Below are positions 1 to 9,818 of a stretch of 64,000 nt of DNA, in pieces (the stretch's first letter is position 1; every line of letters begins with the position of its first letter). Source of the stretch: a bacterium (GTDB lineage Bacteria; Zhuqueibacterota; Zhuqueibacteria; Zhuqueibacterales; Geothermadaptataceae); contig JAJRYV010000069.1 in assembly GCA_024275575.1 (NCBI GenBank), positions 1-64,000 of the forward strand. Reading direction: 5' to 3'. The position numbers and the translations under genes are program-made. A model generated the notes under the pieces. It saw only the letters and a program-made list of their open reading frames with translations. It had not been told where the DNA came from and ran no database searches.

Positions 1-3000
1 GATAAAGACGGCGACGGCGATCCGGATTATCTCGATTTTGACTGCGACAATGACGGACTGTACGATAATTTTGAATCCGGACTGCCGCAACTTTCAGGAA
101 TTGACGCAGATGACGACGGGCTTGATGATGCCGTTGATTCTGATGACCAGCGCTTCGGCCCGGTGAATGCAGGCATAAACAATCCGGCAGCGATTTTGCA
201 GGATTGGGATGGCGACGTCAATTCCAATGGTGACGCTGACTGGCGTGACTATGACGATGACGGTGATAATCTGGGGTCTTTTCATGAATTTGCCGATGGC
301 GATACTGATGGCGATCCGGCAGATGCACAGGATTCCGATGGCGATGGCACGCCCGATTATCTCGATCGCGACGATGACAACGATCATGTGGAGACGCGTT
401 TTGAAGCGCCGGATGATAACCGGAATTCACGACCGGACGATGCACGGGATACCGACGGCGACGGCACGCCCGATTACCTCGATTTGGATGACGACGGCGA
501 TGGGATCATTTCCGCACTCGAGGGAAACGATCCTGACGGCAACGGCAGGCCGGGTGATGCCATCGATAGCGATGGTGATAATATTCCCGATTATCTCGAC
601 CCCAACAGCAGCGCTGATACCGATGGTGATGGTGTTGCCGATTTGATCGATAAAGATGACGACGGTGACGGCATTGCCGATTCCATCGAGGGGGATGCCG
701 ATTTTGACGGCGACGGTATTCCCAACAGCCTCGATCTCGACAGTGATAATGACGGCATCCCGGATATCGTTGAAGCGCAATCGACGTTGAGTTTTAAAAA
801 ACCGAGCGGTTTCGACAACGACGGCGATGGCATCGACAATGCTTTTGGGCAGGGGATTTCACCGGTAAACTCCGACACCCGCGGCAATTATGATTTTCTC
901 GATATCGATGCCGACGATGACGGCCCGGAAGACAATTTTGAATCCGGTCTGCCGCCACTTTCGCACAATGATGACGATCGCGACGGCCTCGATAACGCAA
1001 TCGACCCCGATGACACAAAATTCGGTCCGGTCTACGCAAACATCAGTTCACCGGCAGATGATCTGCGCGACACCGACGGTGATGCGCGCACCACTGGAGA
1101 TGTCGATTATCGCGATTGGGATGATGATGGCGATCACGTTCGCACCGACATGGAAGGCGTCGATCCGAACTTCAACGGCGTCCCGGATGATGCGATTGAT
1201 AGCGACGGCGACGGCATCCCGGATTATCTCGACAATGATGATGATAATGATGGCTTATTAACGTTGCACGAAAATCCAAATCCCGATGCAGACCCGGATT
1301 TCGACCCGGAAGACGCACAGGATTTTGATCGCGACGGTTCACCGGATTATCTCGATCCCGATGATGACGGAGATGGGATCGCCTCTGTTCAGGAAGGTAA
1401 TGACCCGAATAAAAACGGCCGCCCTGATGATGCTGTGGATCTCGATCAGAACGGCGCTCTCGATTATCTCGATCCGGATGATCAACATGACACAGATGGC
1501 GACGGCGTCGCCGATGTTTTGGATATCGACGATGATAATGACGGCATTTTGGATATAATCGAAAGTGAAATTGATATCGACGGTGATCAAATCAGCAACC
1601 CGTACGATCTGGATTCCGACGGTGATGGTATTCCTGACAACATTGAAGCACAGAAAACCAACGCTTACATCAAAGCATCCGGGCAGGATAGCGATGGGGA
1701 TGGACTCGACGACAGCTACGAACCGGATGGTCTGACCAACCTGCCCGATAATGATAACGATGGATATGCTGATTTCATCGATAGTGACAGTGACCAGGAT
1801 GGCATTCGCGACGTTGTAGAATCCGGTCTCGCTGCGCTCAAAAAACAGGATTGGGATAAGGACGGGCTCGATGACGCAATCGACAGCGATGATTTTAACT
1901 TCGGCCCGGCCAACGCCGGCATATCAAACCCGGCCAATACGTTGCAGGATCTGGATTCGGACAACTCACTTGATGGCGACGTCGATTACCGTGATAACGA
2001 TCGCTATGCGCCGGGTGGTATCAGCCAGCGCCTCGTTCTCTGGTTGCGCTCCGACACAGCCACCTCGACGACCATCAATAACGGGTTGCTCAGCCGCTGG
2101 ACAGACCAGAGCCCATATCACCACGTTGCCGAGGCCTATGGTGACAGACAGCCGATCTACAGCACCAACCCGGGTGATATGATCAACGGCTATCCAACGA
2201 TCGCTTTCTTTGGGGAAGATGATTATCTCACCATTACCGGTGGTTTGTTCTCGACTGCGGATACCATCGGCGAATTAACCGTATTTGTAGTGAATAAAAC
2301 GTGCCGCCTCGGCGAGGCGATCCAGTTGGCGCAATATGGTGCAGGCAATTCGCATATCGAAGTCGCCACACCGGATTTGACACCCGGGCGTTACAGCGAT
2401 TTTATTCTCGGCACAGGGCAACGCACTGCCGGGAACCTCAACAAAACTGCCAGGCAGCATATCGAAAATCATGCCTTTCTCTGGTCAATGTGCTCATCGG
2501 TGACTCAGGGCAAACGGACTATTACGCTTGACGGTGAGGAGATTTATTCGGATTCCCAGGCCGGTATTTTTTATCCGACAAATGCTGCCGCTTTCATCGG
2601 CGGCCGCACGCAGGGTTCGTTTTTCAACGGCACCATAGCTGAAATTATCGTTTATCAACGCGCTCTGACAGAAAAGGAAAAACGGAAAGTGGAAAATTAT
2701 CTTTCGATTAAATACTGTATTCCCATCCCTTTCGAAGCCAATGAATATTACAATATCAGCGGCTTTGAAAGCATGGTTGCCGGCCTCGGCCGCAACGATA
2801 TTTCCGGGCTCAACCAGCAAAGCGGCAGCCACCATAGCGATATTCTCATGCAACGCAGTGAGGATTTGCCGGACAAGAGCTTTCTTTTCTGGGGTAATGA
2901 CGGCAGTAATCTGCAATCCAATGCCGAAGCGCCGTCATCCTTGCAACGACGCTTGAACAGAACCTGGCGCATCAACGAATCCGGTGACGTCGGAGATATT

Positions 3001-3498
3001 TCCATTGCCTTTGATCTTGCGGATGTTCCGGCTTTTGAATCGCGCGATGAAAAGAATTACGCCGTGCTCGTCAGCGCCAACGGAGACTTCAGCACAGCCG
3101 GAATCTACACCTCCGGCGCCCGCTTTGACGGCTCGGTGATCAGTTTCTCAGGTTTAAACCTCGCTGCAGGTGATTACTTTACTCTTGGTTACGGCACGAC
3201 CGTCAGCGGCATTAATGAAAATAAAACGCCCCCTCAGGCCTTTAAACTTGAGCAGAACTATCCCAACCCGTTCAACCCACAAACCGAGATTCAATATACA
3301 CTGGCGGCGCCGGTTTTGGTCAAACTTTCCATCTTCGACGTGCTCGGCCGGGAAGTTTTGCAACTGGTAAATAGCAAACAAAGTGCTGGCCGGCACAGCA
3401 TTACTTTCGATGCTTCCAGATTTGCCAGCGGCATCTATTTTTACCAATTACGCGCGGGCAAATTCAGGTCTTCGCGCAAAATGCTTTTGCTGCGGTAA
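1..3498 (+). CDS. Secreted Asp-rich calcium-repeat protein with LamG-like and C-terminal sorting domains (5' end outside window)
   Basis: The frame is open from base 1, so the start lies upstream of the window. The first ~670 codons are thrombospondin type-3-like repeats (DxDGDGxPDYLD and variants), which bind calcium in known family members. A non-repetitive region from about nt 2020 to 2720 resembles a LamG/concanavalin-like domain (LVLWLRSD near its start, FIGGRTQGSFFNGTIAEI near its end). It is followed by a beta-rich domain and, at nt 3240-3495, a FlgD-like sorting domain (NYPNPFNPQTEIQY, then GREV and ASGIYFYQL). The last is typical of type IX-like exported proteins of FCB bacteria. The protein is therefore probably surface-attached or released, with a role in adhesion or a calcium-stabilised matrix; that role is inference. 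The Asp-rich stretch also contains a longer super-repeat (see findings). Confidence 0.85.
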   Translation, partial: DKDGDGDPDYLDFDCDNDGLYDNFESGLPQLSGIDADDDGLDDAVDSDDQRFGPVNAGINNPAAILQDWDGDVNSNGDADWRDYDDDGDNLGSFHEFADGDTDGDPADAQDSDGDGTPDYLDRDDDNDHVETRFEAPDDNRNSRPDDARDTDGDGTPDYLDLDDDGDGIISALEGNDPDGNGRPGDAIDSDGDNIPDYLDPNSSADTDGDGVADLIDKDDDGDGIADSIEGDADFDGDGIPNSLDLDSDNDGIPDIVEAQSTLSFKKPSGFDNDGDGIDNAFGQGISPVNSDTRGNYDFLDIDADDDGPEDNFESGLPPLSHNDDDRDGLDNAIDPDDTKFGPVYANISSPADDLRDTDGDARTTGDVDYRDWDDDGDHVRTDMEGVDPNFNGVPDDAIDSDGDGIPDYLDNDDDNDGLLTLHENPNPDADPDFDPEDAQDFDRDGSPDYLDPDDDGDGIASVQEGNDPNKNGRPDDAVDLDQNGALDYLDPDDQHDTDGDGVADVLDIDDDNDGILDIIESEIDIDGDQISNPYDLDSDGDGIPDNIEAQKTNAYIKASGQDSDGDGLDDSYEPDGLTNLPDNDNDGYADFIDSDSDQDGIRDVVESGLAALKKQDWDKDGLDDAIDSDDFNFGPANAGISNPANTLQDLDSDNSLDGDVDYRDNDRYAPGGISQRLVLWLRSDTATSTTINNGLLSRWTDQSPYHHVAEAYGDRQPIYSTNPGDMINGYPTIAFFGEDDYLTITGGLFSTADTIGELTVFVVNKTCRLGEAIQLAQYGAGNSHIEVATPDLTPGRYSDFILGTGQRTAGNLNKTARQHIENHAFLWSMCSSVTQGKRTITLDGEEIYSDSQAGIFYPTNAAAFIGGRTQGSFFNGTIAEIIVYQRALTEKEKRKVENYLSIKYCIPIPFEANEYYNISGFESMVAGLGRNDISGLNQQSGSHHSDILMQRSEDLPDKSFLFWGNDGSNLQSNAEAPSSLQRRLNRTWRINESGDVGDISIAFDLADVPAFESRDEKNYAVLVSANGDFSTAGIYTSGARFDGSVISFSGLNLAAGDYFTLGYGTTVSGINENKTPPQAFKLEQNYPNPFNPQTEIQYTLAAPVLVKLSIFDVLGREVLQLVNSKQSAGRHSITFDASRFASGIYFYQLRAGKFRSSRKMLLLR

Positions 3499-3510
3499 GG
3501 AAAATTTTCC
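3499..3510. repeat. 12-bp perfect palindrome directly after the stop codon
   Basis: GGAAAATTTTCC follows the TAA of the Asp-rich gene with no gap. It is short and may be chance. It sits just before the larger hairpin at 3516-3548. Confidence 0.4.
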
Positions 3511-3515
3511 GGTAT

Positions 3516-3548
3516 AAACCTGCCAGGTTCCAAAAACCTGGTAGGTTT
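3516..3548. repeat. Palindromic hairpin, 14-bp arms, after the secreted-protein gene
   Basis: Arms AAACCTGCCAGGTT (3516-3529) and AACCTGGTAGGTTT (3535-3548) pair with one G-T wobble across a 5-nt loop. No T-run follows, so it is not a textbook intrinsic terminator. It could stabilise the 3' end of the mRNA or be a dispersed intergenic palindrome. Confidence 0.6.
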
Positions 3549-3898
3549 CAATCGTTTGGCACCCACCTCTTGAAAATGGCAATATCCCAACAAAATCGAT
3601 CATTCGCATTAAGTTTTAGTCATATTTTTGCGATAGTTTGAATAAGATGTAATATTCCGGTGGCGTTGACTGGCGGCTTTCTCCACTCATTGAGCAACAG
3701 ATGAGTGGCAGGGCATTTCAGTCACGTATTCCACGATGATGAATAGAGCTATCTAACAGATTAAAATTTAGTGGGTTATATGCTTAATTTATCGGACCCT
3801 GTTTCCGGGTTTATCGTTGGCACCACCCTTGCTATTTCTCAATTAGTTTTCTCCAAAGGAAATTCAATGCAGGTTAATTTTCAAATGGAGGGCTTGTC
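3549..3898. other. Gene-free stretch upstream of the small exported protein
   Basis: No open frame with coding character and no convincing RNA gene is seen. The right end carries the ribosome site GGAGGG just before the GTG start at 3899. A TTATAT sequence near 3775 might be part of a promoter, but no matching -35 box was found. Confidence 0.4.
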
Positions 3899-4312
3899 GT
3901 GAGATATTTTGAATTCAAAAACGAAAGGATTAAAATCGCCCCAATTAACATGTCATTTGTCCTGCTGCTCGCAATGTTGATCATTGCCCCGGCATGTGCT
4001 TCAAATGGCAACCCACAGCAAAAGGATTTCGATCAGGCTGTCGCCTGTCTGGAAGAAAATGATGCCCTTTGCGCCCTTGAATATGCTAAAAACCTGCCCG
4101 ACGCTGAAAAAGCACGCATTCGGGCAATCATCCATTTTAAAAACCAAAACTATGACGGCTGGCAAACAGAATTGACGAATGCGATTAACGCGCTGAAAAA
4201 ACGCCAGACGCCGGAGGCTCAACAATTAATCCGGCATTTGAAGAAAATAATGCAGAAAGTTGACGGCATTCAGATTTCAAACAAGCAACAGCCCTATTCT
4301 GCCGGTGAATAA
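3899..4312 (+). CDS. Small exported protein of unknown function
   Basis: 137 residues. The GTG start is supported by GGAGG seven bases upstream. A hydrophobic segment at about residues 18-34 (SFVLLLAMLIIAPACAS) looks like a signal peptide and may carry a lipobox-like APAC. The mature part is helical and charged, with two Cys in the segment around VACLEENDALCALEYA, and is reminiscent of a single TPR-like helical pair. No family is recognised. It stands alone between the calcium-repeat gene and the opposite-strand DUF6702-like gene. Confidence 0.6.
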   Translation: MRYFEFKNERIKIAPINMSFVLLLAMLIIAPACASNGNPQQKDFDQAVACLEENDALCALEYAKNLPDAEKARIRAIIHFKNQNYDGWQTELTNAINALKKRQTPEAQQLIRHLKKIMQKVDGIQISNKQQPYSAGE

Positions 4313-4341
4313 TATTACCCCATCAGGAATGGGCACACAGC

Positions 4342-4890
4342 TCATTCCTGAGCGGGAAAGCCGATTGAATCTTCACTATGCCCCTTGCGAAATAACAAAC
4401 TTTTTTTCTGCCCCTGAATATTCAAATGCACGATATTTTTTTGCGTCTCAAATGAGTCGATCAACAAACGGTTCAACACAGTAATTTTTTTTACTTTTTC
4501 TTTTTTGGGGATTTCGAGGTAAATCCATGTTAAATCGATCTCCACTTCTTTGCCGATAAAACGCATGTGCGCGGGCTGTTTTTCGAGTTGCAGTCGAAAA
4601 TTTCTTCTGATATATTCAAAGAGCAGGCTGTCAGTTTTAATATGTTCCTTTTCTGTGCCCAGGCGCAAATTCAAATGATATTCATCTAACAGTGCTTTCT
4701 CGAGGTCATCGGTAAAAATGCGAAAGGTTATTTCAAGTAATTCAGTTTTTGTGTTTTCTTCCACCGAACAAATGCTGACGTAAAAAACATGCCTGAAGCC
4801 GATTAACAAAACACCGGTCAAAATGAATACTGCAACGCGTGCAGCCCGTAATGGTCGGTGGCGATATGAATTCTTTCCGAAAAAATTCAA
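4342..4890 (-). CDS. DUF6702-like membrane-anchored protein
   Basis: 182 residues from a TTG start backed by GAGGAG six bases upstream; no ATG lies near. One N-terminal membrane segment (AVFILTGVLLIGFRHVFYVSI) precedes a soluble domain containing EITFRIFTDDLEKAL. That pattern resembles the DUF6702 family seen in Bacteroidota next to HupE-like and M1 peptidase genes. The same three genes occur together here, although this one is divergent from the other two. The function is unknown; the family call rests on remembered motif similarity. Confidence 0.55.
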   Translation of the reverse strand: MNFFGKNSYRHRPLRAARVAVFILTGVLLIGFRHVFYVSICSVEENTKTELLEITFRIFTDDLEKALLDEYHLNLRLGTEKEHIKTDSLLFEYIRRNFRLQLEKQPAHMRFIGKEVEIDLTWIYLEIPKKEKVKKITVLNRLLIDSFETQKNIVHLNIQGQKKSLLFRKGHSEDSIGFPAQE

Positions 4891-5204
4891 TTTATCTCCT
4901 CTTTTGTTGTTTTAATTAAACAAATTGAAATTGGTGTCAGTCTTGGTTTCCTATGAAGTAAACTGGAGCTGAAAAATCGGTATTTTAATTAAAAGCTGCA
5001 CTATTCGCATCGCATCAAGGCAATGCACTCCGAGGGCAAACAACAAAGTTTATCAATAGAGCAGGGTAAAACCATTGCTTTGTGAAAAGCATGCGTGTTT
5101 TGATGATAATTCTTGCTGAAGTCTTTCATTTGTTTTTGTGAAAAAAAATAGCGATTTTTCATAACGGATACAAATTGTTCCTCGAAATTGAATGAGCCAC
5201 CCCA
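4891..5204. other. Divergent intergenic region between the DUF6702-like and HupE-like genes
   Basis: About 314 bases, AT-rich on the left, containing the ribosome site of the minus-strand gene (GAGGAG in reverse complement). It must hold the promoters of both divergent units, but no clear -35/-10 pair could be picked. No RNA gene was recognised. Confidence 0.4.
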
Positions 5205-5792
5205 ATGTCAGTGATGTCAATTTATTTTCAACTGGGTTTGCAGCATATCCTGGCCATCGACAGTTATGACCATATTCTTTTCGTCATCGCATTGTGTGTC
5301 GCTTATCCTTTGCGTCACTGGCGGCAAATCCTGCTCCTTGTGACAGCATTTACGGCAGGGCATTCGCTGACGCTCGCGCTGGCGACATTTCGTTTGCTGG
5401 AAATCGATGTCAATTTGATCGAACTTCTCATCCCGGTCACGATATTGTTGACCAGCATGGCTAATTTTATCAGAAAGCGCAGACCCGGCAGTGGATTTTA
5501 TTATTACAGTAAATATTTGTTTGCCATGGTGTTCGGTCTTATCCACGGGCTCGGGTTTTCCAGCTATCTCGTACTGCTGCTCAACCCGGATGAAAACCTG
5601 ATTCTGCCGCTGGCCAGCTTCAATATCGGTGTTGAAATCGGACAAATCATCATCGTGGTCTGTTTTAGTTTCATCACCTGGTTAGTAACCATTAAAAGTA
5701 AAATAGAGCACCTCTACTGGTGCAATTTCGTATCCGCCGGCATCGCTTGTACAGCATTTTGGTTGATCATAAAACCAGTTATTCAGGAGTAA
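5205..5792 (+). CDS. HupE/UreJ-like integral membrane protein
   Basis: 195 residues with about five to six membrane segments. The N-terminus has the family pattern GLQHILAIDSYDHILFVIAL, followed by FTAGHSLTLALA, GLIHGLGFSSYL and FNIGVEIGQ. HupE/UreJ proteins are linked to nickel or cobalt uptake in some species, and the His/Asp in HILAIDSYDH are the usual metal-site candidates. The stop is 3 bases before the M1 peptidase start, so the two are very likely co-transcribed. This context suggests a role beside the metallopeptidase rather than a hydrogenase or urease, neither of which is present. An alternative ATG lies at 5214. Confidence 0.75.
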   Translation: MSVMSIYFQLGLQHILAIDSYDHILFVIALCVAYPLRHWRQILLLVTAFTAGHSLTLALATFRLLEIDVNLIELLIPVTILLTSMANFIRKRRPGSGFYYYSKYLFAMVFGLIHGLGFSSYLVLLLNPDENLILPLASFNIGVEIGQIIIVVCFSFITWLVTIKSKIEHLYWCNFVSAGIACTAFWLIIKPVIQE

Positions 5793-5795
5793 GAA

Positions 5796-8123
5796 ATGAA
5801 GCGAGTTCTGTGTAAAACCTGCTTGATCATCGGACTGGTGTTCGTCTTTATCACCGGAGTTCAGGCACAAAATGAAAATATCAACAAAAATAAATTCCGC
5901 CAGCTTGGCCAGGAATTAGCGACCCCAAATGTCTACCGGACAGCCTCCGGGGCGCCGGGACATCAATACTATCAGCAAAAAGCTGATTACCAAATCAGCC
6001 TTGAGCTCGATGATGCAAAGCAGCGCATTTACGGTCGGGAAACCATTACCTATTACAATAATTCACCCGATCCGCTGCATTATCTTTGGTTGCAGCTCGA
6101 TCAAAATATCCGCGCTAAAGATTCCGATGCATTAAAAATCCGAACCGACACAATTCAGGAAAAGATGAGTTTCTGGCGTATGAAAGCGCTGGCCCTTGAT
6201 TTCGATGGCGGATTTAAAATCGATTATGTACGTGATAAAAATGACAAAGCATTGCCGTTCACCATCAACAATACGATGATGCGTGTCGACCTGCCATCAC
6301 CGTTGCGCTCACAGCATAAATTCACCCTGAAAATCAAATGGTGGTACAATATCAACGACCGGGCCAAAGTGCGCGGCCGTTCAGGCATGGAGTATTTCAA
6401 AGAAAACGATAACTATCTGTACATCATCGCACAATTTTACCCACGCATGGCGGTTTACAACGAGGTCGAAGGCTGGCAAAACAAACAGTTTCTCGGCAGC
6501 GGCGAGTTCACCCTTGCTTTCGGCGATTATAATGTCTCAATCACAGTACCGGCTGATCATATCGTTGCGGCCACAGGCGAATTGCAAAATGCGGGCACGG
6601 TTCTCAGCGGTGCTCAACGGCAGCGGCTGGCTAGGGCACGAACCAGCAAAACACCGGTACTTATCGTTACCGAAGCCGAGGCGCGCGAGGCTGAAAGACA
6701 GAGAGCCGACAGGAAAAAAACATGGAAATTCACCGCCAAAAATGTGCGTGATTTCGGTTTTGCCAGCTCGCGTAAATTTATCTGGGACGCGATGGGAGTG
6801 AAATTCGGCAAACGTACGGTTATAGCCATGTCGTTTTATCCCAAAGAAGGCAATCCATTGTGGGAAAAATACAGCACCCGCGTCGTTGCCCACACATTGA
6901 AAACCTATTCGAAGTTTACATTCCCCTACCCATATCCCGTTGCCCAGTCCATCCATGCCAACGCCATCGGCATGGAATATCCGATGATCTGTTTTAACGG
7001 CGGCCGCCCGGAGAAAGACGGCACCTACTCCCTGCGCACCAAATATAGCATGCTCTCGGTGATCATTCATGAAATCGGACATAATTATTTTCCGATGATC
7101 GTCAATTCGGATGAGCGGCAATGGACATGGATGGATGAGGGACTCAACTCCTTCCTGCAATATTTAACAGAGCAGGAATGGGAACGCGATTATCCCTCGC
7201 GCCGCGGCCCGATTCATAAAATCGTCGATTACATGAAAACGGAAAAAAACAAGCTCACACCGATCATGACCAACTCTGAATCGCTCTTTAATTTTGGCAT
7301 GAATGCCTACGGCAAGCCGGCAGCCGGGCTGAATATTTTGCGTGAAACCATCATGGGACGGGAATTGTTCGACTTCGCGTTTAAAGAATATGCCAATCGC
7401 TGGATGTTTCACCACCCGACACCGGCCGATTTTTTCCGCACGATGGAAGATGCCTCCGCGGTCGATCTCGACTGGTTCTGGCGCGGCTGGTTTTATACCA
7501 CCGACAATGTCGATATTGCCATATCCAATGTGCGCTGGTTCAAAATCGACACGCAAAATCCGGAAACTGAACAGCCTATCAGCAGATTAGAAGAAGAAAA
7601 ACGAGAGAAAGGCATCAGTATCCGGCGCAATAAAACACAGATTGCACAAACGGTAACTGAACAGGATACATCTTTGCAGGATTTCTACGACAGCTATGAT
7701 AAATTTCAGATCGATGACTACACGCTACAAAAATACCAACGCTATCTCGCCTCACTGGATTCGGCTGAAATCGAATTATTGAATTCAAAAAAGAATTTTT
7801 ATGAATTGACTTTCGAAAACAGGGGCGGGCTGGTTATGCCGTTGATTTTACAATTTAAATTCGCCGACGGCACCGAAGAAATTCAGCATATTCCGGCAGA
7901 AATCTGGAAACTGAACCAGAAAAAAATCAGCAAAGTTTTCCCCTTTAAAAAAGAAGTCAGGCAAATCGTGCTCGACCCTTATCTCGCTACGGCAGATGTT
8001 GAAACGAGCAATAATTACTGGCCGCCACGAAGCGTTCCGACACGATTTCAATTATTCAAGTACAAACGTCGCAGTGGCAAAAATCCGATGCAAATTGAAC
8101 GCGAACAACAGCCGGAAAAATAA
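5796..8123 (+). CDS. Exported M1-family zinc metallopeptidase
   Basis: 775 residues with a clear signal peptide (ending near GVQAQN) and ribosome site AGGAG. The zinc motif HEIGH is at residues 425-429 and the third ligand Glu at 448, an exact HExxH-18-E gluzincin spacing. The upstream exopeptidase motif reads GMEYP in place of classic GAMEN, as in many bacterial M1 relatives of this type. The family cleaves residues from peptide N-termini; here it would act outside the cytoplasm. The C-terminal third has a long charged insert and a beta-type domain. It is in an operon with the HupE-like gene. Confidence 0.9.
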   Translation: MKRVLCKTCLIIGLVFVFITGVQAQNENINKNKFRQLGQELATPNVYRTASGAPGHQYYQQKADYQISLELDDAKQRIYGRETITYYNNSPDPLHYLWLQLDQNIRAKDSDALKIRTDTIQEKMSFWRMKALALDFDGGFKIDYVRDKNDKALPFTINNTMMRVDLPSPLRSQHKFTLKIKWWYNINDRAKVRGRSGMEYFKENDNYLYIIAQFYPRMAVYNEVEGWQNKQFLGSGEFTLAFGDYNVSITVPADHIVAATGELQNAGTVLSGAQRQRLARARTSKTPVLIVTEAEAREAERQRADRKKTWKFTAKNVRDFGFASSRKFIWDAMGVKFGKRTVIAMSFYPKEGNPLWEKYSTRVVAHTLKTYSKFTFPYPYPVAQSIHANAIGMEYPMICFNGGRPEKDGTYSLRTKYSMLSVIIHEIGHNYFPMIVNSDERQWTWMDEGLNSFLQYLTEQEWERDYPSRRGPIHKIVDYMKTEKNKLTPIMTNSESLFNFGMNAYGKPAAGLNILRETIMGRELFDFAFKEYANRWMFHHPTPADFFRTMEDASAVDLDWFWRGWFYTTDNVDIAISNVRWFKIDTQNPETEQPISRLEEEKREKGISIRRNKTQIAQTVTEQDTSLQDFYDSYDKFQIDDYTLQKYQRYLASLDSAEIELLNSKKNFYELTFENRGGLVMPLILQFKFADGTEEIQHIPAEIWKLNQKKISKVFPFKKEVRQIVLDPYLATADVETSNNYWPPRSVPTRFQLFKYKRRSGKNPMQIEREQQPEK

Positions 8124-8130
8124 TTTCACC

Positions 8131-8871
8131 CTATGCCACACGTGCACCAATACTTTTGCCGCCGTCGACATGCAACACCTGTCCGGTGATGAATCCCGCC
8201 TTGCGGGAAGCGAGAAAGGTCACCAGGGCGGCGATATCTTCCACCGATCCCATCTCTTTTGTCGGCTGTGCCGCAATGAGTTGCTGCTGCACGGATTCGG
8301 GCAAATTTAAAGTCATCGGGGTGGCGATAAGCCCGGGTGCAACGACGTTGGCAGTGATTTTGTTTTTTGCCAGCTCCAGCGCCAGCGAGCGGGTGAGACC
8401 GACAATACCGGCTTTGGAAGCGGAATAATTCGTTTGTCCGAAATTGCCTAACCAGGCGCGCGAAGCGATGTTGATGATGCGGCCATAATTATTCTTCCGC
8501 ATGATCCGGGCCGCCTCACGGCACATCAGCCAGGTACCGCGCAAATTGACACCGATGACGGCATCGAATGCTTCGGCTTCCATTTTCCAGATGGGTTTAT
8601 CGCGAATAATGCCCGCATTGTTGACTACGACTTGCAGCGATTCCACACGATCTTGCAAAGTCGCAAAAAACTGTGCGACATCGTTTTCTTCTGCAATGTT
8701 ACAGCGTATAAACGCACTCTTCGTTTCGCCCAGTTCGGCAACAGCTTGCCGGGCTTTGCCGGCATCGATATCAGCGATGACAACAAAAAAACCCTCCGCC
8801 ACCAGTCCTGCGGCGATAGCCCGGCCGATTCCCTGGCCGCCCCCGGTGACGATGGCCAGTTTTGTACTCAT
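8131..8871 (-). CDS. Short-chain dehydrogenase/reductase, FabG-like
   Basis: 246 residues, the usual classical SDR length. The nucleotide motif TGGGQGIG is at residues 9-16, NNAG at 84-87, and the catalytic Ser137, Tyr149 and Lys153 are in place (SRAW, NYSASK). These enzymes interconvert 3-oxo and 3-hydroxyacyl thioesters or other alcohols using NAD(P)H. The gene overlaps the upstream hemerythrin gene by 4 bases (ATGA), so the two are translationally coupled. Its position near the aromatic operon would allow a role on 3-hydroxyacyl-CoA intermediates, but nothing in the sequence proves the substrate. Confidence 0.85.
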   Translation of the reverse strand: MSTKLAIVTGGGQGIGRAIAAGLVAEGFFVVIADIDAGKARQAVAELGETKSAFIRCNIAEENDVAQFFATLQDRVESLQVVVNNAGIIRDKPIWKMEAEAFDAVIGVNLRGTWLMCREAARIMRKNNYGRIINIASRAWLGNFGQTNYSASKAGIVGLTRSLALELAKNKITANVVAPGLIATPMTLNLPESVQQQLIAAQPTKEMGSVEDIAALVTFLASRKAGFITGQVLHVDGGKSIGARVA

Positions 8872-9386
8872 CTTTTTTCCTCAATTTTCATTTCGAGCTC
8901 TTTTTTGCGATCCAGACCCAGCACCTTGTCCTTGGCTAAAAATGCGGCATGCAGATCATCAAGCTGCTGCGCTGAAAGAATGTCGTCGGCAACTTTAAAA
9001 AAATTATCATCTTCCGCTGAAATATGATCACGCAAATCCGACAAATAAAGCGTAAAAAGCTGTTTCAACTCCGGCCATTTTTCACGTTTGATGAGGCTGC
9101 GCAGCTCGCCCAGTTTATCGCGAAATTCGAGATGGTGCTCGGAAAGCGCGGCAACAATGCTTTCAGCGAGCATGGCGTTTTTCTCTGCCACCAGCTTAAA
9201 AAGCGTTTCTTCCTCTTTCTGGTGATGAATCAAATCACCATAATCTTGAAAAAAAGTAACGTACCAATCGAGTTGATCAGCATAATCGCTTAAATTCGTG
9301 GCTGCAAGAATTTTTAAAACCTGCTTTCGGGCTTGCAGGATCACCCGGTGTTCATCGAATAGAATCTGGTTGGCAGCAGAATACAT
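8868..9386 (-). CDS. Hemerythrin-like HHE domain protein
   Basis: 172 residues, all helical, with the diiron ligand pattern of bacterial hemerythrins: DEHR near the N-terminus, IHHQKEEETLF, ALSEHHLEF and DHISAEDDNFF. Such proteins bind O2 or NO or act in iron repair. It is the first gene of a two-gene unit with the SDR. Together with the rubrerythrin fusion at 24928 it suggests oxygen protection in an anaerobe that depends on oxygen-sensitive benzoyl-CoA reductase; that link is inference. Confidence 0.8.
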   Translation of the reverse strand: MYSAANQILFDEHRVILQARKQVLKILAATNLSDYADQLDWYVTFFQDYGDLIHHQKEEETLFKLVAEKNAMLAESIVAALSEHHLEFRDKLGELRSLIKREKWPELKQLFTLYLSDLRDHISAEDDNFFKVADDILSAQQLDDLHAAFLAKDKVLGLDRKKELEMKIEEKR

Positions 9387-9818
9387 TTGAACCTCGTCAA
9401 AATTATATTATCATTTTTTTGATGTCGAATATAAGGAATCAGGATACAATTGCAAAATTGTTAAGAAAGGGCTTGGAATTGAAGAAATGGTTTTTAATTT
9501 TAAAAACAAGATAAAAATTCCGATTTTACGCATACATCTTGTTAATTTATTTATTTTAAATGTTTTAGTTGTCTTGTTACTCGCATGAATTATTAGAAAA
9601 TTATAAATCTGACCTTTTAAACTTTAATAAGAATTTTATTCGTTTAAGAAGGTAAAAAAATCAAAACGAATGCGCTAAAACATCGCCTGGCTTCCTTCCC
9701 CGGTCCCGATTCCTGAGCACAAATCCGCCCCTATCAAACGCCAAGAAATTTGCCCATTGCCGTGCAATTGTTAACGGGCCAATCCCCATTAATTTTGAAT
9801 TAACACGAGTGAGTTAAT
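9387..9818. other. Divergent AT-rich regulatory region before the aromatic operon
   Basis: 432 bases, strongly AT-rich from 9405 to 9660, between the minus-strand hemerythrin unit and the plus-strand aromatic operon. It should carry both promoters. No well-spaced -35/-10 pair or clear operator palindrome could be identified by eye, and no RNA gene is seen. Confidence 0.45.

Noticed and set aside
427-780. Ile/Val-rich open frames opposite the calcium-repeat gene
   Set aside because: They are mirror images of GAT/GAC-rich codons on the plus strand and have no start signals.
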